NCBI RefSeq assembly: GCF_021026095.1 | Contig: NZ_JAJNCU010000001.1 | Location: 310,001-374,000 of the forward strand | DNA from: Salinicoccus halitifaciens | GTDB taxonomy: Bacteria > Bacillota > Bacilli > Staphylococcales > Salinicoccaceae | DNA: 64,000 nt | Direction: 5' to 3' | Shown here: positions 54,745 to 62,673 of the stretch, piece after piece | Layout of the letters: the number at the start of each line of letters is the position of its first letter | Numbering within the stretch: the stretch's first letter is position 1 | Translations under genes and position numbers: made by a program | The notes under the pieces: model-generated | What the model saw: the letters and a program-made list of their open reading frames with translations, nothing else | Databases searched by the model: none | Told to the model about the DNA's origin: nothing

Positions 54745-54862
54745 TAAATCTGCATTATTATAATAAAGTGGTAAATAAGTGATTAATCATTCGCTTAAAC
54801 TGAACATTTTCCACTAGTCTAACTTTTACATTATCACTCTTTAAGTAATTACAATATAAGTA

Positions 54863-54891
54863 TTGACATAAATTATTTCACCATGTTAATA
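54863..54891 (+). promoter_or_regulatory. Sigma-A promoter of the CarD gene
   Basis: TTGACA (54863-54868), 17-nt spacer, TTAATA (54886-54891; TAATAT with 18 nt is the alternative). The region 54745-54957 holds nothing else that I can support. Confidence 0.72.
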
Positions 54892-54957
54892 TAGAGAATT
54901 TGATTAAAAATGATTGGGGTGTTATACTTATAAGTGTGAGAATATGGAGGCGATACT

Positions 54958-55452
54958 TTGTATCTAGTAGGAGACAACATTTTTTATCCAATGCATGGTG
55001 CAGGCAGGATCGACGCGATCGAAGAAAAAGAAGTCTCGGGAGAAAAGCGGCAGTATTATATTATCCATATGATTGATGATAATATGAAAGTGATGATTCC
55101 AAAGGAGAAGGTTTCCAAGTCGAACATCCGTCTTGTCACAGATATGGATACGGTGAAGGAAATTATAACTATGATAGAGACTGAGGAACCGGATAAAGAG
55201 CTTCCATGGAAACAAAGGTTGAAAGCCAACGAGGACAGGATAAAAACAGGCAGCCTGAAAGCATGTATCGAAGTGGTTTACGCTCTGATGCATATGCAAA
55301 AAGAAGAGAAGCTGAATTCAAGTGAAAAAAGACTGCTGAAGCAGGCTCAAAAATTCCTGATGAGTGAATTGAGACTGGTGGAAGGCATGGACAAGGATAA
55401 GAAGGATCAGTTCATCTCCAGATTGACAGAGGACCGTAAAGCCATTTCTTAA
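54958..55452 (+). CDS. CarD family transcription regulator
   Basis: 164-aa CdnL/CarD-type protein. The N-terminal Tudor-like RNA polymerase interaction domain (about 1-55) begins LYLVGDNIFYPMHGAGRI and has KVMIPKEKV, and the C-terminal helical domain (about 80-160) can contact DNA at the upstream edge of the promoter bubble. Known members stabilise the open complex. The start is TTG 54958 with GGAGGCG upstream. It is the last gene before the 532-nt structured intergenic region. Confidence 0.92.
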   Translation: MYLVGDNIFYPMHGAGRIDAIEEKEVSGEKRQYYIIHMIDDNMKVMIPKEKVSKSNIRLVTDMDTVKEIITMIETEEPDKELPWKQRLKANEDRIKTGSLKACIEVVYALMHMQKEEKLNSSEKRLLKQAQKFLMSELRLVEGMDKDKKDQFISRLTEDRKAIS

Positions 55453-55544
55453 ACATGCAATTTGCATATATAAGGACCTTTTCTGCATAAATTGTTGCAC
55501 AATATTACAATCAGATTACAAATCAATAAAATAGGTTTTATCCC

Positions 55545-55573
55545 TTGAAATGAGAATCAGATTAAAATATAAT
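55545..55573 (+). promoter_or_regulatory. Consensus sigma-A promoter without a protein gene downstream
   Basis: TTGAAA (55545-55550), exactly 17 nt, TATAAT (55568-55573). It predicts a start near 55580. No credible coding region follows for over 400 nt. Confidence 0.82.
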
Positions 55574-55579
55574 GAAGAT

Positions 55580-55728
55580 AACATAACAAGGACGTCAACG
55601 AATCATTCCTATATAAATATTCGTTTCATCGACGCCTTCCGATAGAGGACACTGCTTTGTCCTCTAGATATCATATATTATATTATTTATCTGTGAAAGA
55701 GACTGGATATCCAGTCTCTTTTTTTTTG
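55580..55728 (+). ncRNA. Candidate small regulatory RNA of about 150 nt
   Basis: Bounded by a consensus promoter (55545-55573) and a strong terminator (AAGAGACTGG / CCAGTCTCTT, then a T-run, 55698-55728). Inside are two more hairpins. One has CGTCAACGAAT paired with ATTCGTT plus GACG across a 5-nt bulge (about 55592-55634). The other is AGAGGAC/GTCCTCT with loop ACTGCTTT (55644-55665). There is no ribosome binding site with a start codon giving a credible protein. I do not recognise a known RNA family. Confidence 0.72.
55698..55728 (+). terminator. Terminator of the candidate small RNA
   Basis: AAGAGACTGG / CCAGTCTCTT 10-bp stem, 4-nt loop ATAT, nine to ten T. Confidence 0.92.
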
Positions 55729-55743
55729 TGCATTAAAATCAAT

Positions 55744-55794
55744 GCCCGGAATCATGAAAGTTTCGACGTTTTTGGGAGTATCATGATTCCCGGC
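55744..55794. repeat. Imperfect inverted repeat in the CarD-amidohydrolase intergenic region
   Basis: GCCCGGAATCATGA and TCATGATTCCCGGC pair in 13 of 14 positions around a 23-nt loop. There is no T-run. It may be an RNA stem or a protein-binding site. Confidence 0.65.
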
Positions 55795-55884
55795 TCATCT
55801 ATAATTTCCTATATCCACGCCGCACCGGTCTTAAACATATATAATATATAAAAGCTATCTGAGGCTTGATGAAAATTGGACAGT

Positions 55885-55975
55885 CCTCCCGCTAGTCCAT
55901 CCGGCAATGCCGGGGTTTTTTCATTTATAGTATAATGATCATAAATGCAATATTATAATTTGTTGGAGCGGGAGG
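55885..55975 (+). promoter_or_regulatory. Anti-Shine-Dalgarno segment, intrinsic terminator and RBS in the amidohydrolase leader
   Basis: CCTCCCGCT (55885-55893) is a perfect 9-nt complement of AGCGGGAGG (55967-55975), the ribosome binding region of the gene starting at 55985. Between them lie a short intrinsic terminator (CCGGC-AAT-GCCGG plus six T, 55901-55921) and a TATAAT (55931-55936). A long transcript through this region could mask its own ribosome binding site, while one starting after the TATAAT could not. Confidence 0.5.
55901..55921 (+). terminator. Short intrinsic terminator in the amidohydrolase leader
   Basis: CCGGC / GCCGG 5-bp stem with loop AAT, then GG and a run of six T. 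Confidence 0.7.
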
Positions 55976-55984
55976 GGAAGTCTC

Positions 55985-57292
55985 ATGTCAACTGAAGAAT
56001 CGGTCATTTTGAAACAGGCTGAAGGAATTGAAGAGTATGTAGTCGGTATCCAGGAGGATCTACATATGCATCCGGAAGTGAGCGGTGAAGAAACAAGGAC
56101 GATAACGAAAATCATCAGTGAACTGGAAGGGATGGGCCTGCAGTGTGAAGTCGTCCCGAACGGCGGCATCATTTCAATCATTGAAGGCGGGTCCCCCGGA
56201 AAAACGCTTGTACTCCGGGCGGATATAGATGCACTGCCGATGAAGGAAGACGACACTAACCTGAAGATGCAGAAAAAGATTATTTCCAAATACGATGATG
56301 CAGCACACACGTGCGGGCATGACGGTCATACCGCGATGCTTCTCGGTGCCGCAAAAATACTTGTCAGGCAGAGGGAGAACATCAAAGGCAGGCTCATACT
56401 CGCCTTCGAGCAGGGTGAGGAGGATGGCCGCGGCATCGTCGGCATACTGCGCCGCATACTTGAAATCGGTGCGGACGGCGTGTGGGGCATCCACCTGAAA
56501 GCGGATATGCCTTCAGGTGCAATATCGGTGGATCCAGGGCCGAGGATGGCGGGTGCATTTCTGTTCGATGTCAAAATCATCGGCAACGGCGGCCACGGGG
56601 CGAGACCGGACCTTGCCAGTACGCCGCTTGATGTCTTCACGGACTTCTACAACAACCTTAAATCGATGCGCATGAATTCCCTGGACCCTTTCAAGGCCAT
56701 CACTTTCTCCATCGGCAGCGTTAACAGCGGATCGAACCACAATGTCATCCCCGACAGCCTCAACTTTAAAGGCACCTTCAGGTATCTGCATCATGATCAA
56801 GGCAAAAGGGCAGAGATTGAGTTCAGGGAGCGGCTCGATAAGATTGCGGCGCTGCATCACTGCTCTTACGAATATATACAGGAACCGAATGCGATCGATT
56901 TGTCCGTCTACAATAATAAGGACTGTGCTGAAATCGCCCGCGAAGCGGTGGAACGGTCGCTTGGGAAAGAAGTGCTCTACAATTATCCCGCTTGGATGGC
57001 ATCGGAGCCGTTCGCCTTTTATCAGAAGTACCTCCCGGGCGTTTTTGCATTCATCGGTATTGAAAACGCGGAAAAAGGGACGGGCGCAGGCCACCATCAT
57101 CCGAAGTTCGAAATCGATGCCGACGTTTTAAAGCTTGGTGTTGCGGCAACTGTCCAGTATGCGTTGGATTTTCTGGCCTCAGATGAAGAAATCATCTTTG
57201 AACCTGAAAGCAAGGCACTTGAGTCACTCGCAAAAGAGGCGGGGATCCGGGTATTTCCGAGAGAGGGTGAAAATCATGGAGATTCAAGGTAA
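55985..57292 (+). CDS. M20D family amidohydrolase/carboxypeptidase
   Basis: 435-aa metal-dependent amidohydrolase of the HipO/IAA-amino-acid hydrolase group, which removes acyl groups from amino acids or similar amides. Ligand motifs in order: LRADIDALPM, the Cys-His pair in AHTCGHDGHTAML, EQGEEDGRG (Glu pair) and the C-terminal HHHPKFEID. The dimerisation domain lies at about 190-300 (GNGGHGARPD). The ribosome binding site GGAGCGGGAGGGG is close to the ATG. It overlaps rtcB by 17 nt, an unusual partner. Substrate unknown. Confidence 0.92.
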   Translation: MSTEESVILKQAEGIEEYVVGIQEDLHMHPEVSGEETRTITKIISELEGMGLQCEVVPNGGIISIIEGGSPGKTLVLRADIDALPMKEDDTNLKMQKKIISKYDDAAHTCGHDGHTAMLLGAAKILVRQRENIKGRLILAFEQGEEDGRGIVGILRRILEIGADGVWGIHLKADMPSGAISVDPGPRMAGAFLFDVKIIGNGGHGARPDLASTPLDVFTDFYNNLKSMRMNSLDPFKAITFSIGSVNSGSNHNVIPDSLNFKGTFRYLHHDQGKRAEIEFRERLDKIAALHHCSYEYIQEPNAIDLSVYNNKDCAEIAREAVERSLGKEVLYNYPAWMASEPFAFYQKYLPGVFAFIGIENAEKGTGAGHHHPKFEIDADVLKLGVAATVQYALDFLASDEEIIFEPESKALESLAKEAGIRVFPREGENHGDSR

Positions 57293-58472
57293 AAACGGAG
57301 TTGCGAAAGCATTCATCGAAACGATTGAAGAGAATACCGTCGAACAGATCAAAAAGATGCTGGACAGTGATATTACCGAAAACGCAAAGGTGCGGATCAT
57401 GCCGGATGTACACTACGGAAAAGGTTCGACGATTGGGACGACGATCCGGCTGCCGGAATCCAAAAATGACTGGAAAGTGTCACCGAATGTCGTCGGGGTC
57501 GATATCGGCTGCGGCATGATGTCGTATAAGCTCGCAGATTTCAATATCCCGCTGGAGCAGTTCGACAAGCTGGTCGGAAGCAAAGTGCCGAGCGGCAAGG
57601 GCGTGCACGCACAGCCCAATTCCGATCCGGAAGAATGGACGAGGAACCTTACAATGCCTTTATCAGATAAAGAGAAAGAGTATATCAACCGGTCACTCGG
57701 CACGCTCGGCGGCGGGAACCATTTCATCGAGCTTGCTGTTGATGAAAACGGCGACCACTGGCTCACCGTCCATTCGGGTTCAAGGAAGCTCGGCCATATG
57801 ATTGCGACCTATCATCAAAAAGTCGCAGACTTCACGCGCAACAACGCGGAAAATGAAGCGCTGCTTCAGTCCTTAAAGGAGAAGGGACATTATGAGGAAA
57901 TCCATAAACTCTTAAATCCCGGCAAAAAGAAGCGGAAGCGGGTGGATGATCTTGCATATCTCGAAGGTGACCTCCTTGCCGACTATATCAATGATATGGC
58001 GATCGCCCAGCAGTTTGCCCATGCAAACCGCAAGGCCATGCTGGATGAGATGATTGAAGCTGCAGGACTTGAGTCTGTGGATGCATTCGATTCCATCCAT
58101 AATTTCATAGATATCGAGAATGGCATCATCCGCAAAGGAGCGACGAGCGCCAGGGAAGGCGAGCGTCTGATCATCCCGCTCAATATGAGGGATGGCTCGC
58201 TGATATGTGCAGGCAAAGGCAACCCGGACTGGAATCACTCCGCACCCCACGGGGCGGGCAGGGTGATGAGCCGCACACAGGCCAGTAAAACTATCGATGT
58301 CAAAGCCTTCATGGATTCGATGAAGGGCGTCTACTCCTCGTCGGTTGGCCAGAAAACCGTGGATGAATCACCTTTTGTGTATAAAGCGGCAGAGGACATC
58401 ATTTTCCGTATCGGGGATACAGTCGAAATCCACCACTGGATCAAACCGGTTTACAACTTCAAGGCGAAATAA
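57276..58472 (+). CDS. rtcB: RNA-splicing ligase RtcB
   Basis: GTP- and Mn-dependent 3'-phosphate/5'-OH RNA ligase, 398 aa. Metal and catalytic residues are in place: C79 in VDIGCGMM, H149 in GGGNHFIE, H166 in TVHSGSR, and the guanylated His H325 in SAPHGAGRVMSR. ATG 57276 (GAGGGTG upstream) lies inside the amidohydrolase gene; the longer ORF start at 57135 has no signal. RtcB in bacteria repairs cleaved tRNA or rRNA. No RtcA, RtcR or archease gene adjoins. Confidence 0.95.
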   Translation: MEIQGKNGVAKAFIETIEENTVEQIKKMLDSDITENAKVRIMPDVHYGKGSTIGTTIRLPESKNDWKVSPNVVGVDIGCGMMSYKLADFNIPLEQFDKLVGSKVPSGKGVHAQPNSDPEEWTRNLTMPLSDKEKEYINRSLGTLGGGNHFIELAVDENGDHWLTVHSGSRKLGHMIATYHQKVADFTRNNAENEALLQSLKEKGHYEEIHKLLNPGKKKRKRVDDLAYLEGDLLADYINDMAIAQQFAHANRKAMLDEMIEAAGLESVDAFDSIHNFIDIENGIIRKGATSAREGERLIIPLNMRDGSLICAGKGNPDWNHSAPHGAGRVMSRTQASKTIDVKAFMDSMKGVYSSSVGQKTVDESPFVYKAAEDIIFRIGDTVEIHHWIKPVYNFKAK

Positions 58473-58485
58473 ATGCAATTGTCTC

Positions 58486-58512
58486 AAACCCTCATGATTA
58501 CCATGAGGGTTT
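58486..58512. terminator. Inverted repeat after rtcB, possible terminator
   Basis: AAACCCTCATG / CATGAGGGTTT is a perfect 11-bp stem with a 5-nt loop, but no T-run follows beyond the stem. Confidence 0.5.
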
Positions 58513-58598
58513 AGGCTAAGCAAATAATTTCTGAATATTCAATATGCATTTGGTATAATTGGAATATTAGTTGATTTTAGTCATTAAGGGTGATTTGT

Positions 58599-59093
58599 AT
58601 GAATATAAGGGCATTGGATGAAAGTGATGCAGCTGAGTTCCTGGAGCTGAGTAAGAGGCTGGATGAGTCGGGCTATATGCTCTATGATCCCGGCGAGCGG
58701 CAGACGAGCGTGGAGGACCAGAGAAAAGCCATAGCCGGGTTAAAGAAGGATGATGGGGTTTATTTTCAAGTCGCGGAAGTGGACGGCAATCTTGCAGGAT
58801 TCATGGCGGCATTCAGGGGGAAACTCAAACGGAATAAGCATTCGGCCTACCTCGTGCTTGGAGTGGATGCAGCATACAGAGGCAGGGGAATCGCCTTATC
58901 ATTATTCAGTCATATATTCGAATGGGCTGAAGACCAAGGCATCACAAGGCTTGAGCTCACGGTCATCAAAGATAACGCGCCGGCGTTCAACCTCTATAAA
59001 AAGATGGGATTCACCGTTGAAGGCGAGAAAGTACATTCACTGATGATCGACGGCAGGCCGATGAATGAGTATTATATGTATAAATTGATTTAA
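58599..59093 (+). CDS. GNAT family N-acetyltransferase
   Basis: 164-aa acetyl-CoA-dependent acetyltransferase. The CoA-binding loop is in GVDAAYRGRGIALSLFSHIF (Q/R-x-x-G-x-A type RGRGIA), followed by RLELTVIKDNAPAFNLYKKM, the last helix pattern. ATG 58599 has AAGGGTG 6 nt upstream. Substrate not readable (small molecule or protein N-terminus). It is followed after a 33-nt gap by another GNAT gene, so the two are probably cotranscribed. Confidence 0.92.
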   Translation: MNIRALDESDAAEFLELSKRLDESGYMLYDPGERQTSVEDQRKAIAGLKKDDGVYFQVAEVDGNLAGFMAAFRGKLKRNKHSAYLVLGVDAAYRGRGIALSLFSHIFEWAEDQGITRLELTVIKDNAPAFNLYKKMGFTVEGEKVHSLMIDGRPMNEYYMYKLI

Positions 59094-59126
59094 AAAATGT
59101 ATATTCAGATTGACGGGGGAATGGAA

Positions 59127-59633
59127 ATGAAGATCAGACAAGCGGTATTGAAAGATGCACCGGGCATCGCAAAAGTCCATGTGGACAGCTGGAGGACGAC
59201 TTACAAGGAAATCATACCCGGGAGTTACTTGAACGATTTATCTTATGACGAAAGGACCGACCTGTGGAACAGGATTCTTATGGAAGAAAAGGACAATGTC
59301 ATCGTTGCGGAGGATGAAGCGGGCCGGATCATAGGCTTTGCCTCATGGAATGGCAGGGATGCCTCATGTGACCTCACGGCAATCTACCTGCTGGAGGAAT
59401 TCCAGGGCAGGGGAATCGGCAAGAAAATGTTCGAAAAACTGTTCAGCCACTTTAAAGAGAAGGGCTACGGCAGGATCACTGTCGAGGTGCTCGAAGATAA
59501 TAAAACCCGTCACTTTTATGAACATTACGGTGCGGAACTGACCGACACCGTTAAAATCCAAATCGGCGGGGAAATGTTCAATGAACTGATCTATGAGTGG
59601 GATGATGTGGGCAAGGTTCTGGAACAGTTATAA
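59127..59633 (+). CDS. GNAT family N-acetyltransferase
   Basis: 168-aa acetyltransferase. The N-terminal IRQAVLKDAPGIAKVHVDSW, then YKEIIPGSYL match a group common in Bacilli. The CoA site is EEFQGRGIGKKMFEKL and the last helix is NKTRHFYEHYGAEL. ATG 59127 is chosen with CGGGGGA 6 nt upstream; ATG 59121 abuts it. It is convergent with yihY. Substrate unknown. Confidence 0.92.
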   Translation: MKIRQAVLKDAPGIAKVHVDSWRTTYKEIIPGSYLNDLSYDERTDLWNRILMEEKDNVIVAEDEAGRIIGFASWNGRDASCDLTAIYLLEEFQGRGIGKKMFEKLFSHFKEKGYGRITVEVLEDNKTRHFYEHYGAELTDTVKIQIGGEMFNELIYEWDDVGKVLEQL

Positions 59634-59684
59634 GTTTTATAGAAATAATGCATCGTTTGAAACCAACTTGCCCTATAACAGTTT

Positions 59685-60506
59685 CTATCTTTCACTCTGT
59701 CTATCGCTTATGATGGCATTAATCTCACCGCCTATTAAAATTATCAAGGAAGTTAAATACAACCAGATCAGTAAAATGATGATGGTTCCAAGATTGCCGT
59801 AGATAATGGAATAATCAGCGATACTCACATAGTACGAGAACCCGAGTGAAGCCAGCTGCCATCCAACCACAGCAAACAATGTGCCGGGGATGATGTCGCG
59901 TATACGCAGTTTTTTGTTTGGCGCAAAATAATACAGACCTGCAACGACGACTACCAATATAATAAAACTGAACGTCCAGCGAAATGTATTCCAGTCCTGC
60001 AGGAAATTGGGGTCAAACCCTAACAGGGAAGAGATGGACAGCCCGATCTCTCTTCCAAACACCAGCAATATTAAAGAGATGACTACACTCAGGATCATAC
60101 CGATGGCGAGCAGGATTGCTACACTAATCGCCTTAATGAAAGGCCTGCTCTCTTCCACCCGGTGCGCACTATTCAACGTCCGTACGAGTGCAATGGCACC
60201 CATGGCCGACAGCCATATCGTCGCTATCATACTGAGCGACAATAAGTCTCCCCTTGTAACTTCAAGCACTTGATATAAATTGTCTTCAATCAACTGCATT
60301 GCTCCCTCTGGAGCATACGGGCTGATAATATCCAGTACTGTCCCGGTGGTGATCGGCAGAAAACGCATTAAGGTAAATATTAGAATCAAAAACGGGAATA
60401 TCGCAAGCAGCAGATAATAAGAGAGCTGTGCAGCCATATCAAACACTTTATCTTTTATGGAATTGTAGAACAGCTTTTTGGAAAATTGCTTTACCCAAAT
60501 TATCAT
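59685..60506 (-). CDS. YihY/virulence factor BrkB family membrane protein
   Basis: 273-aa inner-membrane protein with about six helices. Family marks: MAAQLSYYLLLAIFPFLILI, the polar loop SAMGAIALVRTLNSAHRVEE, and IRDIIPGTLFAVVGWQLASL with YGNLGTIIILLIWLYLTSLI near the end. Earlier called RNase BN in error; the real function is unknown. AAGGGGATTT precedes the ATG. Confidence 0.94.
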   Translation of the reverse strand: MIIWVKQFSKKLFYNSIKDKVFDMAAQLSYYLLLAIFPFLILIFTLMRFLPITTGTVLDIISPYAPEGAMQLIEDNLYQVLEVTRGDLLSLSMIATIWLSAMGAIALVRTLNSAHRVEESRPFIKAISVAILLAIGMILSVVISLILLVFGREIGLSISSLLGFDPNFLQDWNTFRWTFSFIILVVVVAGLYYFAPNKKLRIRDIIPGTLFAVVGWQLASLGFSYYVSIADYSIIYGNLGTIIILLIWLYLTSLIILIGGEINAIISDRQSER

Positions 60507-60604
60507 TTAAATCCCCTTCAGTCCTATTCATTTTGGGAAACATACAGGATATTCCCGCCACTGTAGTACAGCATATTTGTACATATACGCTGAATGTCTA
60601 ACGG

Positions 60605-61255
60605 TTAAAGAGAGAATTTCCTCATGAAGTCATCAATCTCCTTATATACCTCATCAGGTTCGGTGGAAAAGTGGGAGGTCTGGACATTCGGCAGCCATTG
60701 CACCCCGATCGTCCAGACACCGGCGCTCATGCCAGCCCCAATGTCTGCATCACTGTCCCCTAAAAACACGACTTCATCTTTCCTAAGGTTCAATTTATTC
60801 AGTACTGTGAAGATACCTTCAGGATCAGGTTTTGGCCTGTCTACATCATCGCCGGAGATCTTACAGTCGAAAAAGTTCTCCATACCAAGACGCTTTAGAG
60901 AAATTTCCAGGCTTTTCCGGGATTTGCCGGTGACGATGCCGAGCTTAATGCCTTTCTCTTTCAGCCCTGTAATCAGCGTATGCATTTTATCATTGCGGAT
61001 CACAAAGTCATCATGATTTTCCGTGTAGGTTTTGAAATAAAGATCGATTGCCGATTCTTTCTCATCACTGACGAGATGTTCCTCGATGATTGCGGGTTCA
61101 GCAGGTCCAAACAGCGATCTGATCTCTTCATCCGTAAAGTCCTTCCCGTCGAATGTTTTGAAGACAGTCTGGAACGCGTGGTAGCAGAGCGGCAATGTAT
61201 CAGCCAGTGTACCGTCGAAATCAAAAATGACGGCTCGTATATTTTGGTATTTCAT
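60605..61255 (-). CDS. HAD superfamily IA hydrolase (phosphoglycolate phosphatase-like)
   Basis: 216-aa phosphatase. HAD motif I is VIFDFDGTLADT (both Asp), motif II is GIVTGKSR, motif III Lys is in RPKPDPE and motif IV is FLGDSDADIGAG. A four-helix cap follows motif I (subfamily IA). It resembles PpaX/Gph-type phosphatases acting on small phosphate esters. GGAAGGGG lies upstream of the ATG. Confidence 0.92.
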   Translation of the reverse strand: MKYQNIRAVIFDFDGTLADTLPLCYHAFQTVFKTFDGKDFTDEEIRSLFGPAEPAIIEEHLVSDEKESAIDLYFKTYTENHDDFVIRNDKMHTLITGLKEKGIKLGIVTGKSRKSLEISLKRLGMENFFDCKISGDDVDRPKPDPEGIFTVLNKLNLRKDEVVFLGDSDADIGAGMSAGVWTIGVQWLPNVQTSHFSTEPDEVYKEIDDFMRKFSL

Positions 61256-61301
61256 AATTGACCCCTTCCAAATTTTTATTAATGGAAATTGCTCATATCG
61301 A

Positions 61302-61520
61302 TCAGGTAAGGGTGATTTTTCTTTTCGTAATGTAAGTGATGATCAGTGCAAGCACGGGAATCAGAGGCAGGAACGTGGCGCCGCTGATGAAGTAGACGAC
61401 CGGTATGAAAAACGCGGTCATCCCCAAGAAGAAAAATAACTGCGATTGCTTCTGCAAGCCGTAAAAGAAGAGGATGGCGCCCTCAACAAGTAATATTATC
61501 AGTATTATAGTAACCAGCAT
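61302..61520 (-). CDS. Small two/three-helix membrane protein
   Basis: 72 aa from ATG 61520: LVTIILIILLVEGAILFFYG, a polar QKQSQ, a second helix FFFLGMTAFFIPVVYFISG and a third, LPLIPVLALIITYI, ending KRKITLT. The last two could pack as a hairpin. The ribosome binding site (GGATGTG) is weak, and no family is recognised. It is downstream of no clear promoter; 61521-61805 holds a TATAAT at 61736 but nothing else I can support. Confidence 0.6.
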   Translation of the reverse strand: MLVTIILIILLVEGAILFFYGLQKQSQLFFFLGMTAFFIPVVYFISGATFLPLIPVLALIITYITKRKITLT

Positions 61521-61805
61521 TATAATGTCACATCCATCTTTTAAAAGTGTTGAGTTGACTTCATTCTGCAAATCCTACTCAACGTAATTTATTCACTGTA
61601 ACAACCAAGGTAGTATCAATCTCATTATCCCTTCCCGTATCCCCGTTGACAAGGCTTTTATCAAGTGACCGGTCATTATCAGCACTTATTTTGGTGGCGT
61701 TTTCAAAAAATCTTTTAAGATTAACGCCGGCTTGTTATAATATGGTGAAAAATGAAGGGAACGACATGGTCATACGCAAATCACTTATGAAATGAGAATC
61801 GGGAA

Positions 61806-62297
61806 ATGAAATTACACATTGAAAATATGGACCGGGAATTTGCATTGAAGATTCTGGACTGGAAATATGAAAAGCCGTATGACTACTACAATAATGACCC
61901 GACAGCGGAGGATTTGAAGGAACTGCTGGACGGCACTTATTTTGCACTGGTCAATGAGGAGGATCTGGTGGGTTTCTTCTGCATCGGCAAAAATGCTCAG
62001 ATACCTGACGGCCATCAGTACGGCGTGTATGTGGAGCCGTACCTCGATATTGGTTTCGGTATGGATCCTGACCTGACGGGGAAAGGGTATGGTTATGAAT
62101 TTTGTTCCTTCATCCTGAAAAGCATTGAAGAAAAATATAAGAAGACGACATTCCGTCTGACTGTCGCGAAATTCAATGCAAGAGCCATTCATCTTTACGA
62201 AAAACTCGGGTTTGAAAAGACAGATGAATTTCCTGCATATTCCAGGGAATACTGGACGATGATCAAATATACAGAATCTGCAAGCATTTTAAAATGA
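61806..62297 (+). CDS. GNAT family N-acetyltransferase
   Basis: 163-aa acetyltransferase. The core has LVGFFCIGKNAQIPDG, the strand IGFGMDPDLTGKGYGYEF (CoA loop TGKGYG), and RLTVAKFNARAIHLYEKLGF in the last helix. It resembles the RimJ/RimL-like ribosomal or small-molecule group common in Bacilli. No relation to the GNAT pair at 58.6-59.6 kb beyond the fold. Confidence 0.9.
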   Translation: MKLHIENMDREFALKILDWKYEKPYDYYNNDPTAEDLKELLDGTYFALVNEEDLVGFFCIGKNAQIPDGHQYGVYVEPYLDIGFGMDPDLTGKGYGYEFCSFILKSIEEKYKKTTFRLTVAKFNARAIHLYEKLGFEKTDEFPAYSREYWTMIKYTESASILK

Positions 62298-62367
62298 GCC
62301 AAAACAATCTTCTAGATAATTAAGTGACTAGAAAATAAGGTACAATTAAATTTTAGTACTCCTCTGA

Positions 62368-62384
62368 GATATACAAAGTATATC
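62368..62384. promoter_or_regulatory. Palindromic operator candidate of the mazEF module
   Basis: GATATACAAAGTATATC is a perfect 7-3-7 palindrome overlapping the -35 (TATACA, 62370-62375) of a promoter with TATAAT at 62393-62398, 17-nt spacing. This is the expected place for MazE or MazEF autorepression. Confidence 0.65.
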
Positions 62385-62398
62385 CATGGTGATATAAT
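62370..62398 (+). promoter_or_regulatory. mazEF promoter
   Basis: TATACA, 17-nt spacer, perfect TATAAT. It is 32 nt before the antitoxin start. Confidence 0.65.
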
Positions 62399-62430
62399 TA
62401 AGTTACCAATAAAGAAGAGGAGTGAGGGTC

Positions 62431-62673
62431 ATGATGAAAGTATCAGTCAATAGATGGGGTAACAGTAAAGGCATAAGACTCCCTAAAGCAGTGACAGAAG
62501 CTCTGGAAATCGAAGAGAACGACAGCTTAAATATTGAAATTAAAGACGGGGCAGTTATTCTTTCAAAACCGAAAAAAGAGATCACTATAGAAGAGATGTT
62601 CAAGGACTACAAAGGTGGGTCTTTTCAAGCAGAGATACAGGAATTTGAACCTGAAGGTAATGAAAAATGGTAA
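62431..62673 (+). CDS. mazE: MazE-type antitoxin (AbrB/SpoVT DNA-binding fold)
   Basis: 80-aa antitoxin. The swapped-hairpin DNA-binding domain is at the N-terminus (KVSVNRWGNSKGIRLPKAVT, then DSLNIEIKDGAVILSKPKK), the acidic toxin-binding tail follows (TIEEMFKDYKGGSF, EFEPEGNEKW). AGAGGAG is 9 nt before ATG 62431. It overlaps the toxin gene by 7 nt. It should block MazF and repress the operon through the palindrome upstream. The DNA here is more AT-rich than the core genes, suggesting transfer. Confidence 0.93.
   Translation: MMKVSVNRWGNSKGIRLPKAVTEALEIEENDSLNIEIKDGAVILSKPKKEITIEEMFKDYKGGSFQAEIQEFEPEGNEKW

Noticed and set aside
55657-55851. 64-aa frame across the terminator of the candidate small RNA
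   Set aside because: It starts without a ribosome binding site and runs through a strong terminator and an inverted repeat.
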